A stretch of 64,000 nucleotides of DNA. Origin: Vallitalea guaymasensis (GTDB taxonomy: Bacteria > Bacillota > Clostridia > Lachnospirales > Vallitaleaceae). The stretch spans positions 2,108,001 through 2,172,000 of the forward strand of contig NZ_CP058561.1 of the NCBI RefSeq assembly GCF_018141425.1. The letters are read 5' to 3'. Positions 45,565 through 54,507 of the stretch are shown here, piece after piece. Both the position numbers and the translations under genes were made by a program. Within the stretch, counting starts at the first letter, position 1, and every line of letters starts with the position of its first letter. Below the pieces are notes generated by a model that saw nothing but the letters and a program-made list of their open reading frames with translations, ran no database searches and was not told where the DNA came from.

Positions 45565-46497
45565 ATGAAAAAATTTATTAGTATCATTTTATTAATCGCA
45601 TCATTAACAACAATCTTTAGTTTATCAGTTTTAGCTGAAGAACAAAATGCAACTGACTTAACAATAAAATCAGTCATAGCACTATCTAGTACAGAAGTAA
45701 AAGTATTTTTTGATGGTATTATAGATATAAATAGTGTTGAAGATATAGCTAACTATGACATACACCCCTTTAATTCTAATACATCTATAGACATATTAAA
45801 TGCTAAATATAATTCAGAAGGTAATGCAATTATATTAAAGACATCAACTGATTTTGCTGCTGGTATACTATATAAACTTCAAGTAAATAATATATGCTCA
45901 AATACAGTTACTAAAATTTTTGCAGGTATAGCACCTAAACCTGAAATATCAATAAAATCTGTAACTGCTATATCAACAAATAAGGTAATGATTTTCTTTG
46001 ATGGAAATATTAATAAATATACAGTTACAAATCTATCAAACTATGATATTTACAATAATGACCATATAGGTATCACAAATATAAAATATATTACCTACGA
46101 TAATGCTGTTTTAATTACCACTGTAACTGATTTAGAAGTAGGTATGTTATATAAAATTGATATAAAGAATATATGTTCAGAAGGAAACGTAACATATTAT
46201 TTTGCTGGTACAACTAGTAAACCGGAAGTATCAGTTAATTCAACTATTGCTTTATCCAATACTGAATTAAAAGTATTTTTTGAAGGTGATTTAGATATTT
46301 CAAAAGCAGAAAATATATCTAATTATTATATTATTGATAATCCTTCCGAGATACTTAATGCTAAATATAATAAAGTTGATAACTCTATTATATTAAAGAT
46401 AACTTCTGGACTAGATGCTGGTCATCTTTATAAATTAGTAATAAGTAATATATGTAATGATGGTACAATAACATGTGCCTTCGCTGGTACGGAATAA
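45565..46497 (+). CDS. Secreted protein with three Ig-like repeats, no SLH domain
   Basis: The start at 45565 (MKKFISIILL) has AAAGG upstream; a longer in-frame ATG at 45511 has no site. The 310-residue product has a signal peptide ending near SVLAEEQ. Three repeats of about 90 residues follow, each with a TEVKVFFDG-type strand, a NYDI/NYYI segment and an LYKLxVxNIC strand. The repeats resemble the Ig-like units of the S-layer proteins but each ends with a Cys (NIC), which is unusual. It lacks any anchor, so it may bind another surface protein. It is divergent from the riboswitch-controlled LPXTG gene. Confidence 0.88.
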   Translation: MKKFISIILLIASLTTIFSLSVLAEEQNATDLTIKSVIALSSTEVKVFFDGIIDINSVEDIANYDIHPFNSNTSIDILNAKYNSEGNAIILKTSTDFAAGILYKLQVNNICSNTVTKIFAGIAPKPEISIKSVTAISTNKVMIFFDGNINKYTVTNLSNYDIYNNDHIGITNIKYITYDNAVLITTVTDLEVGMLYKIDIKNICSEGNVTYYFAGTTSKPEVSVNSTIALSNTELKVFFEGDLDISKAENISNYYIIDNPSEILNAKYNKVDNSIILKITSGLDAGHLYKLVISNICNDGTITCAFAGTE

Positions 46498-46536
46498 ACT
46501 ATAAATAACTACAAATAGTTATTAACATATATAGCA

Positions 46537-46570
46537 AAAACGGATAGTAAAATACTATCCGTCTTTTTTT
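46537..46570 (+). terminator. Terminator after the Ig-repeat gene
   Basis: ACGGATAGTA pairs with TACTATCCGT, followed by TTTTTTT. Confidence 0.9.
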
Positions 46571-46627
46571 TAATGTATGCTTAATTACTAAATGTAAATT
46601 AGTAATTAAATCTATAAAAATATATTA

Positions 46628-48913
46628 TTATTCTCCATATATAACTTTAGTAGAATATTTATTATTAAGATTTATTGTTTCATTATTACCATAATCAATT
46701 AATTTTTTATATCTTATATTATATTCTTTTTCTTTATCAATTACATCAAACTTCAATATAATTGTAGTTGGATCAATATAATTCGCTGTAATAGGTATTT
46801 TATTATATTCTAATCCATTTTCGGTATATGTTAATGAGTAATTAGTGTTTAATACATTATTAATATTAAAAGCAATCTCTCTATTAAAACTTAACTTAAT
46901 AGTATTTTCTCCAATAACTTTTGCTTCTGATATATAAGTATCCATTGACTTAGATACATTATGAGTAAATCTATAATTTTTTATTGATGATTGATAATTC
47001 CCCATCGAATCTTTTAAGGATGTTAATATTCTAAAGTTATATATATGAGATTTAATTAATTTTTTATCTTTTGGTAAATAAATCTTAATTAAACTTGAGT
47101 CTTCCATATTATTATAATATGCACCAGATGGTATTGCCACAAACGATCTATTAGTAATACCCTGTATTTGGTAATTAGATACAATTTGTGCTGATTGTTG
47201 ATCTACTGGATCACTGATATATAAGATTAAAGTATTATCATCTGTAGAAATAACTGCATCAATATCTATATCTTTATTACCATAATTAGTACATATAAAA
47301 GAGTATTGTTTCTCAATAATTGAAAACTGTCTAGTTATGTCAGTAAGATAATTAACCAAAACATTGTATTGCTTGTTTACCATTAAATTTTCATCTATTG
47401 TTAATTGAACTACTCTTCCAGAATTATTACCATCATTTATAACATTTGCATTTGTTACTCTTATCTGTCGTTTATTCTCATCTGTGATACTATAATTATA
47501 TATTTGTTTTGCTAGAACTGGATTAACTTCTTTATTAAATTTTAATTCTATTGTACGGCTATTTATTGATATACATCCCTCTGCCTCAAAAGTTGCATTA
47601 TCTTCCACAGAAGATTTAAATTTAACAGAATCCCCCTCGCCATCATTTAATAAAACACCGTAATTACTCGACATATTTCCATCAATGGATAGTTTAAAAT
47701 ACTCTTGTGTCGAAAATACATAGTTTTTTAAATATATTGATATACCATTATCGCATGTAGATAGTTTATTAATTAACATATTACTATTATTACCTTCTAC
47801 TAATTTTGAATCATTTTGTAAAATAGTGTAAAAAGATGTTTGTAATGCATTATCGTTTATAGGCTGTGTGAAATACACATAAACGATATTTTTACTAACA
47901 GGTTCAATTTTACTTATTTTAAAATAATCTGATTTTACCTCATCAGCTCTAAATCCCAATAATGTCCTATTAAAAGAATTAGAAGAATTTCCATTATTAT
48001 CAATTACTTTATCAATAAGTAACGTATATTCTACATCCATATTCTGTGGTTCAGATGTTTGAATAACATATGTATTTGTTGATTCTTTTCTTGTAATATT
48101 ATTAATAGTTAACGTCTTAACATTAACTGTCTCGTATAATAAAATATTTTCTGGTGTTAAATTCTGAACAGGTTCATTAAAAGTGACTTCTATAGTTATC
48201 TCACTAGTAGCCTCAACACTGGTAATATCTGTTTCCAGTTTATCATCTAATAAATTATAAGTTAGAGCTTTTTCTTTAGTAATAATCATATTATCTACAA
48301 ACTTTTGTATCATTCTTGTTTTAGTTTTAGTATTTTTCAATTGTAGTGAAGTATATAATATATCTACTACTTTGCCTCTTGTATAATTAGTATCTTCTTT
48401 ATGACCTGATGTATAACTTATGTCTTTAACAAGATTAACCCCATAAGCAAATTCGAAAACATTACTCCAAGTAAAATCTTCATTATATTTATATCCTAAT
48501 GCTGTTAAAACTAATTTCAAAAAGGCTTTCTCACCTAATTTATCATTTGGTCTAAATGTATTATCAGAGTATCCATCTATAATATTATTTTTAACACAAT
48601 AACTAATATATGGAGTAAACCATTCCCCTTTAGATACATCTGAAAAATTAGTGTCATTATACTTGTCTTTGTTATCTAGAACTTCTTTTTCTTCACATAA
48701 TAATCTTACAATAAATGCTGCAGCTTGACTTCTTGATAACTCCCCATCAAGATCCAAACTTTCACCATTACCTTTTAAAATATTTAATTCAGTTAAAATA
48801 TTTGCTTTAGTATTTAAACTGGTATTACTCATTTGTGCATAACTAAAATTAACATTAACTATTATTAAACAAAAAATAATAAATCCTGTACATATTCTTT
48901 TACCTAATTTCAT
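46628..48913 (-). CDS. SLH and Ig-like repeat surface protein (761 residues)
   Basis: ATG 48913 is chosen because GAAAGG lies nine bases upstream; the ATG at 48922 abuts it. A signal peptide ending near SYAQMS precedes SLH repeats at about 30-200: LSRSQAAAFIVRLL, GEWFTPYISYCVKNNIIDGY, SDNTFRPNDKLGEKAFLKLV. The rest (about 225-761) consists of Big_5-type Ig-like repeats (ITIEVTFNEPV, NIVYVYFTQPI, TIELKFNKEV). The architecture is closest to the protein at 51234-53486 (shared SYAQ/SY signal end, NxxxFTWxNxFxFAY segment). It is probably a minor S-layer component. Confidence 0.92.
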   Translation of the reverse strand: MKLGKRICTGFIIFCLIIVNVNFSYAQMSNTSLNTKANILTELNILKGNGESLDLDGELSRSQAAAFIVRLLCEEKEVLDNKDKYNDTNFSDVSKGEWFTPYISYCVKNNIIDGYSDNTFRPNDKLGEKAFLKLVLTALGYKYNEDFTWSNVFEFAYGVNLVKDISYTSGHKEDTNYTRGKVVDILYTSLQLKNTKTKTRMIQKFVDNMIITKEKALTYNLLDDKLETDITSVEATSEITIEVTFNEPVQNLTPENILLYETVNVKTLTINNITRKESTNTYVIQTSEPQNMDVEYTLLIDKVIDNNGNSSNSFNRTLLGFRADEVKSDYFKISKIEPVSKNIVYVYFTQPINDNALQTSFYTILQNDSKLVEGNNSNMLINKLSTCDNGISIYLKNYVFSTQEYFKLSIDGNMSSNYGVLLNDGEGDSVKFKSSVEDNATFEAEGCISINSRTIELKFNKEVNPVLAKQIYNYSITDENKRQIRVTNANVINDGNNSGRVVQLTIDENLMVNKQYNVLVNYLTDITRQFSIIEKQYSFICTNYGNKDIDIDAVISTDDNTLILYISDPVDQQSAQIVSNYQIQGITNRSFVAIPSGAYYNNMEDSSLIKIYLPKDKKLIKSHIYNFRILTSLKDSMGNYQSSIKNYRFTHNVSKSMDTYISEAKVIGENTIKLSFNREIAFNINNVLNTNYSLTYTENGLEYNKIPITANYIDPTTIILKFDVIDKEKEYNIRYKKLIDYGNNETINLNNKYSTKVIYGE

Positions 48914-48987
48914 TATAACCATCCTTTCAATTAATTATTTTTAGCAATATTATAACATTAGTTAGAAATTGCAACAATAGATACTAA

Positions 48988-49018
48988 AGAAAAACATAGG
49001 TTACCCTATGTTTTCCCC
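48988..49018 (-). terminator. Terminator after the SLH gene at 49068
   Basis: AACATAGG.. pairs with ..CCTATGTT, followed by TTTTTC in the leftward direction. Confidence 0.75.
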
Positions 49019-49067
49019 TTCCCTTCAAAAAAATTATATATTCCCCTACTTATGTACAAATATAATT

Positions 49068-51221
49068 TTATTCTTGTTTAGCTATTCCCCCAAAAATAAC
49101 CTCTGTATTTGCTTCAATCATATTTCCTGATATGTCTGTAATATTATTAATGATTAATTTGTATACCCTTGCCTTTTGTTCAGGAATTATTAGTGTGACT
49201 GTCTTATTGTCATCATTTAAAATCGCTTTCGCTGGGTACCCTAATTCTTTTATATTATAATTCCTAATATCAGTGGCTAATTCTTTATTTACTTCTTCGT
49301 TAAAGATTATCTTTACTGTATATGTATCTATTGCTAAAGCTAATATATTTTTATCAAAAACTTGATCTCCACTGATACCAGCAAATACTAGATGTGTTGT
49401 TTCTTTTAAACCTTGATTTAATATATCTTGTACATTTTTATCAATCGTTATTTCATAAATTGAAGTAGACTTCATAGGTGTAGTTGTCAGAATTACTCTG
49501 CTATAGTCAACTTTTTTATTTAACTCATTAATTTTAAATTCAGCATCAACAACCATAAGACCATTATTAATACTATAATTGCTAATATCTAATGCAGTAC
49601 TATTAGCTTCACAATTATAAATTACTTCTATAGTTGTAGATGTTAAAGAATTTACTGCCTTTGCAACTTGATTATCTGGTTTTACTATTCCAGCAACTAC
49701 AGTATCCTCAGATTTTACCATAATATTTTTCCCATCAGAAATATTATTAACCTCTATGGTATAGATAATATCTTTTTGATTCGTAGTTGTTAAACGAACA
49801 ATATTGTCATCGTTCAACTCGTTCTTCTCAATTTTAGCGCTTAATATATTGAGTTCAGGGGTTATCTTATAATTATTTAAGTCAAGAGCTGTAGTCTCAT
49901 CTAAAAACATATCTTCCTCAAACACTACATCAATTCCATACCCATCTTTAGATATAGCACTTTTAAGCTTTGGTGCTTTAGTATCTGTACTAATACCAGC
50001 AAAAGTTGATTGTTTGGTATTGTCATTAACAGCTCCTGTATATGATGTAATATTTGAAGGTTTAACTGTATAAACTAATCCTGAGTCGATTCCTGTTACA
50101 TCAAGTAACACTATAGTTTTACTATAATTAGCATTTTTCTTCATTTCAAATTCATCAAATCTAACATTAGTAACAACAACATCATTATCTACAATATTAT
50201 TAATTTCAAAATTAGAAGGAACTAAAGAATCTTTCCTAATATTTCTTGAATTAAATACCAATCTAACTACTTCTCCTGTTATAGCAGTTGCTGATTCTAT
50301 TTGGGGTTTAATTTCTTGTTTCTTCATTATAGGTACTATGTCCAAACTTTTATCTCTATAAGATATTGTATATATACTACCTAATGTAAGTTCTTCAGTT
50401 TTTATTAAAATTGACTTTTCGCTTTTTAATACCTCTATTGATTTAATATCATATTCTTTTGAATCTAACCCATTTAATTTAAAATCTTTATCAATAGGTT
50501 CAATAGCTTCATCAAATTCTACCAAAATAGTTGTAGCATCTATAGATGTTGCTGATATCATATTTCCTTTAGGAGATATTTTATATAAACCTGTTCTATC
50601 AGCTTTTATGGGATCAATAATATTACTTTCAACTAATAGATTAATTAATACTACACCTTCTTTTGTTTTCAATTCAAGTGCTTCTACTGTTGCTACAGCA
50701 ATATCCTTATTTGTAAGCTCCTTAACATTAGATATTTTACTTAACCCTTTTTCTTTGGCAAAACTTAATACATTATCCCACATATAGTCTTTTCCAATTT
50801 CGTATCCTAATGTTTCAAGTAATACTTTATAATATTCTTTTGCGCTAATGGTTTTATTAGGATTAAATTGATTATTATTGCCAATCCATCCTAATTCTCC
50901 ATTTTCTTTAAGATAAGCTAATATATTTCTTCCACCTATCCAGTGTACCTGTTTTGCATCAGAGAATGTTTTTTCACCAGAAAATTGTTTAGCTTGTTCC
51001 TCTAATCCTTTTAATCTTAAAAAAACAATAGCTGCTTGTAATCTTGTTGTAGGTTGCTGTAAATAATCTTCTGTTATTTTACCTGTACTACCTTTTAAAA
51101 TGCCTAACTCTCCAGCTATCTCTACTTCTTTATCAATTTCTTTTCCATATACTGTTGTAATATTTGTTAATATTAATGTCATTGATATAATACTAACAAT
51201 AACTCTCTTTAGTTTTTTCAT
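49068..51221 (-). CDS. SLH and Ig-like repeat surface protein (717 residues)
   Basis: It starts at ATG 51221 after GGGAG, which overlaps the end of the upstream gene; only 12 bases separate them. The signal peptide ends near TVYGKEI. SLH-type repeats span about 30-200: LQAAIVFLRLKGLEEQAKQF, GWIGNNNQFNPNKTISAKEY. Ig-like repeats follow to the C terminus (TILVEFDEAI, GIDVVFEEDM, TVKIIFNEEV). The SLH section (RLKGLEEQ, WIGGRNILAYLK) is of the same type as in the S-layer protein at 54508-58737 (RLRGLEDE, WVAGRAALAYLK), so these two share recent ancestry. Confidence 0.92.
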   Translation of the reverse strand: MKKLKRVIVSIISMTLILTNITTVYGKEIDKEVEIAGELGILKGSTGKITEDYLQQPTTRLQAAIVFLRLKGLEEQAKQFSGEKTFSDAKQVHWIGGRNILAYLKENGELGWIGNNNQFNPNKTISAKEYYKVLLETLGYEIGKDYMWDNVLSFAKEKGLSKISNVKELTNKDIAVATVEALELKTKEGVVLINLLVESNIIDPIKADRTGLYKISPKGNMISATSIDATTILVEFDEAIEPIDKDFKLNGLDSKEYDIKSIEVLKSEKSILIKTEELTLGSIYTISYRDKSLDIVPIMKKQEIKPQIESATAITGEVVRLVFNSRNIRKDSLVPSNFEINNIVDNDVVVTNVRFDEFEMKKNANYSKTIVLLDVTGIDSGLVYTVKPSNITSYTGAVNDNTKQSTFAGISTDTKAPKLKSAISKDGYGIDVVFEEDMFLDETTALDLNNYKITPELNILSAKIEKNELNDDNIVRLTTTNQKDIIYTIEVNNISDGKNIMVKSEDTVVAGIVKPDNQVAKAVNSLTSTTIEVIYNCEANSTALDISNYSINNGLMVVDAEFKINELNKKVDYSRVILTTTPMKSTSIYEITIDKNVQDILNQGLKETTHLVFAGISGDQVFDKNILALAIDTYTVKIIFNEEVNKELATDIRNYNIKELGYPAKAILNDDNKTVTLIIPEQKARVYKLIINNITDISGNMIEANTEVIFGGIAKQE

Positions 51222-51233
51222 TATTTTAACTCC

Positions 51234-53486
51234 CTATTCGTAGTAATTTATTACTTGTGTCTTTTCACCAGATACTGAATAACCAATATTACTAAAATCT
51301 TGTATTGTATTTGCTTCAATAGTATAAACAGTGGATTTATTTAGCTTAGAAAAATATAAAACAACATATTTATTATCAATAACAGTAACAGATGAAGGTG
51401 TTTGAGAAATTTCGTTGCTACCTTCTTTATGCCTTAAAATATAATTACTAGCTACTGTTGTAGGCGCTACATTAGCTATTTCTGTATTATATTCTACAAT
51501 AATCGTGTCCTCAGTTACCATTTTAGCGTTATTTATCATTGGCTTCGACCCATCAAATCCTATACCTTCAAATTCTATATCTTTACTACTGGTATTAGGA
51601 ATAAATGTAGCACTTTTAATGTTTTGATTAAGGGTTAATCTATATTTAAATCCATTTTGATATTTAATACCTACTGGTAACATTAATTTTACCATACTAT
51701 TATTTTCTTTTTCATTAAAATATACAGCTACAGGTTGAATAGGATTAAATCCTAAGTCATTTACACCAGCAATCAAATAATTAGAAGGTAATATTGCAGT
51801 TGTAGCATCCACTGGCTGATTAAAATATACACTAATTTCTCTATTATTAAGTGGATATACTAAATCTGCAGTTAGTTCTTGATGCTCCACATCCATAACA
51901 TAAACATATGAATCTGTATCATTAATTGAATATTGTCCTAAACTATCTTTTACGTTTTTAATATTTATGGGATAATTTGTATTTCCACGCATAGGCAAAG
52001 GAACTCCTATTCTAACAATATTACCTCCATGTTCACCTAATAATTTGGCTTTAATTATAGGTTGTGGATGCCCCTCTGGACTTTTAACAGAATAATTCGT
52101 AATATCTTCTGCACTAACACGATCTAATGGTTTATTGAATACAATTTCAATAGTCTGTTTATCTATAGCTGTAGCTGAAACAAATTCTAATTTTTTATTC
52201 TCTTTAAATAGTGGAAAAAATTCTAGTGTTTCATTATTTCTATTATTGATGGGAGCTCCTATCCTATCAGAAAGTGATGATTTTGCAACGAGTTCATATT
52301 TTTTAGTTAAATCAAATTCATGATTTTTAAGTCTCATAGATATACTTTTTTTATCCTTTGGATTTAATGCTATTTCCATATTAACAGGACTTCCATTTAT
52401 AATTACTTTACCATTTTGTTTAATTGCATAATAATTTTCTATTGTAGCAACAGCATTAATAGGTTGTGTAAAATATATGTCTATCTGATTTTTACTTATT
52501 GGTACAATCTTACTTAAATGAAAATACTCTGATTCAAATTCGACTAAATTGTACCCTTCAAAATCTTTATCTACTGTTTTAATGTTTCCTTCTTTATCAA
52601 TTATATCTTTAATCATAATATTATATGATATCTTATTTTCTTGCTTATCTGTATCAAGAATCAATTTATCTTTATCCAATTGTTTTATGTTAGAATTTAA
52701 TCTAGTTGCGTTATCAGTTGTTTTTGAAATAATTATATTTTCTTCTTTTATTTCTGTTATTTCTTCATTAAATATAACCTCTATTTGTGTAGAAGAAATT
52801 ACATTTATTTCTGTTATTATAGAAGGATTTGTATCCATTACAAACCCATATTTCTCTGCTATATTTGCACTAATTATTTTATTATCTACTAATCTTTTTA
52901 TCACTGATCTATCTTCATCTTTTATTTTCTTATCTAATATATTGTATAATACATTGACAACTTCTTCTCGTTTATAATTGGTATTGTCATTTGTTTTAGT
53001 TTTATATGAAATGTCTATTACAATACCTTTTTTATATGCAAAATTAAATAGATTATTCCATGTGAAATCAATATCCTTTTTATACCCTAGTGCCTCTGCA
53101 GTGAGTTTAAGAAATGCTCTTTCACTTATTGCTTCCATTGGACGAAATGTTCCATCATTAAATCCATCAATTATTCCTTGTTTAACACAATATCCTACAT
53201 AAGGTGCATACCAATCCTTTGGTTTTACATCTAAAAAGCCTGTGTTAACGTATGATTTATTATTATCTAATACTAAATTCTCTTTACCTATTATTCTTAC
53301 TATAAATGTTGTAGCTTCTGCCCTAGTTAGGGTTCCAGAAAGATTATAACCTGAATTATTTCCTTTAATAACCTTAATTTCATTTAGTAAATCAGCTTTA
53401 GATTGTACTGTTGTAAGTGAATAGCTTGGTATATTAATAGTAATACATAAAACCATTATACAAAGTACTGTTATTATTTTCTTCAA
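51234..53486 (-). CDS. SLH and Ig-like repeat surface protein (750 residues)
   Basis: It starts at TTG 53486 after AAAGGGGG. The signal peptide ends near SYSLTT. SLH repeats (about 28-200) include LTRAEATTFIVRIIG, DWYAPYVGYCVKQGIIDGF and NDGTFRPMEAISERAFLKL. Five or so Ig-like repeats follow (IEVIFNEEI, TIEIVFNKPL, EISVYFNQPV, TIIVEYNTEI). It is a close structural match to the protein at 46628-48913 and is co-directional with, and 12 bases from, the next gene. The pair forms a two-gene operon. Confidence 0.92.
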   Translation of the reverse strand: MKKIITVLCIMVLCITINIPSYSLTTVQSKADLLNEIKVIKGNNSGYNLSGTLTRAEATTFIVRIIGKENLVLDNNKSYVNTGFLDVKPKDWYAPYVGYCVKQGIIDGFNDGTFRPMEAISERAFLKLTAEALGYKKDIDFTWNNLFNFAYKKGIVIDISYKTKTNDNTNYKREEVVNVLYNILDKKIKDEDRSVIKRLVDNKIISANIAEKYGFVMDTNPSIITEINVISSTQIEVIFNEEITEIKEENIIISKTTDNATRLNSNIKQLDKDKLILDTDKQENKISYNIMIKDIIDKEGNIKTVDKDFEGYNLVEFESEYFHLSKIVPISKNQIDIYFTQPINAVATIENYYAIKQNGKVIINGSPVNMEIALNPKDKKSISMRLKNHEFDLTKKYELVAKSSLSDRIGAPINNRNNETLEFFPLFKENKKLEFVSATAIDKQTIEIVFNKPLDRVSAEDITNYSVKSPEGHPQPIIKAKLLGEHGGNIVRIGVPLPMRGNTNYPINIKNVKDSLGQYSINDTDSYVYVMDVEHQELTADLVYPLNNREISVYFNQPVDATTAILPSNYLIAGVNDLGFNPIQPVAVYFNEKENNSMVKLMLPVGIKYQNGFKYRLTLNQNIKSATFIPNTSSKDIEFEGIGFDGSKPMINNAKMVTEDTIIVEYNTEIANVAPTTVASNYILRHKEGSNEISQTPSSVTVIDNKYVVLYFSKLNKSTVYTIEANTIQDFSNIGYSVSGEKTQVINYYE

Positions 53487-53588
53487 CTCTATTCCCCCTT
53501 TTAATAATGCTTATTATACTTTACCAAATATTATACCATATTTATACAATAATAATATTACATAATTAATACAAAAAAATTAATTAAT

Positions 53589-54416
53589 TTAACGTTTTTT
53601 CCCGATTCCTCCGAACATAATTGATTTATTAGAGCTTATATCCTCACCATTAATATTCATCACATTTGTAGCTGAAATAGTGTACAACTCACCTGGAGTT
53701 TGTTGACTAGTTATTAAATATACTGACTTATCATAGTACTCTTGATCTTCATCAACACTTACTACCTTAGCATCATATACTTGTAGATTATTACCTAATC
53801 TATCATATATAATATAATTTTGGTTGTTTTCTGCTGTTTCTTTATCTAGTACATCATTAAAAATAATTTGGACTTTAGTATTTGATACTGGTATACAATC
53901 GTATCTATTTACTATAGTTCCACTTCCTAAACCACCAAATTTTGTGATATTATTTCCCTCTTGGATTACTAGTCCTTCAATACTCTGGACTTCCTTTACT
54001 GTTACAGTATATAGCTCTCCTGATATTTGTGGTCCTGTAATAAGTCTTACAAGCTTATCAGTTATTAAATGTACTTCTTTTACATCTAAGCAATTTCCTT
54101 TAATATCTTTAATAATATAGTTATCCTTTACTTCAGCTGAAATCTTGTCTATAGCTATGTTGAATGTAATATCAACTGTATCATATTCTTTTACCTCAGC
54201 AGTTGGCATTACTCTTAGATAATCATCGGATTCTGGTTTTACATATCCATCTTTATCATCTTTAAGATTTTCAGTACCTATAAAATTAAATGCTTCATCC
54301 TGTAACCTAATTAATCTTAACCACATTATATCTGTATTTATTTCAGTTGCAAAAGAATATTGGGGCATTAAACTTAAAATAATAATACACATTACTAGTA
54401 TAATTTTCTTATACAT
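53589..54416 (-). CDS. Truncated S-layer paralog: SLH remnant plus two Ig-like repeats
   Basis: The 275-residue product has a good signal peptide (to about SFATEI). Right after it, MWLRLIRLQDEAFNFIGTEN aligns with the SLH part of the next gene (LRLRGLEDEALAFEGTE). The remaining SLH sequence is missing. Two Ig-like repeats follow (IIFNDVLDKETAEN, SVYLITSQQTPGELYTIS). They match the early repeats of the neighbour (VLFDQELDKDTAED, SVYLTTAEQKAGELYTIT), and both end in GGIGK-like tails. It is a partial copy with an internal deletion. The frame is intact, so it may still be secreted, but it probably cannot anchor through SLH. Confidence 0.88.
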   Translation of the reverse strand: MYKKIILVMCIIILSLMPQYSFATEINTDIMWLRLIRLQDEAFNFIGTENLKDDKDGYVKPESDDYLRVMPTAEVKEYDTVDITFNIAIDKISAEVKDNYIIKDIKGNCLDVKEVHLITDKLVRLITGPQISGELYTVTVKEVQSIEGLVIQEGNNITKFGGLGSGTIVNRYDCIPVSNTKVQIIFNDVLDKETAENNQNYIIYDRLGNNLQVYDAKVVSVDEDQEYYDKSVYLITSQQTPGELYTISATNVMNINGEDISSNKSIMFGGIGKKR

Positions 54417-54444
54417 TACACAATCCTCCTAATTCATTTTATTA

Positions 54445-54480
54445 TAAAAAACAGCCAATAAGATTACTTATTGGCTGTTA
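54445..54480 (-). terminator. Terminator of the major S-layer gene
   Basis: AACAGCCAATAAG pairs with CTTATTGGCTGTT around a four-base loop. In the leftward direction it is followed by TTTTTTATAA. Confidence 0.9.
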
Positions 54481-54507
54481 TTAATCATGCTATATTGAGT
54501 GTGAGCA

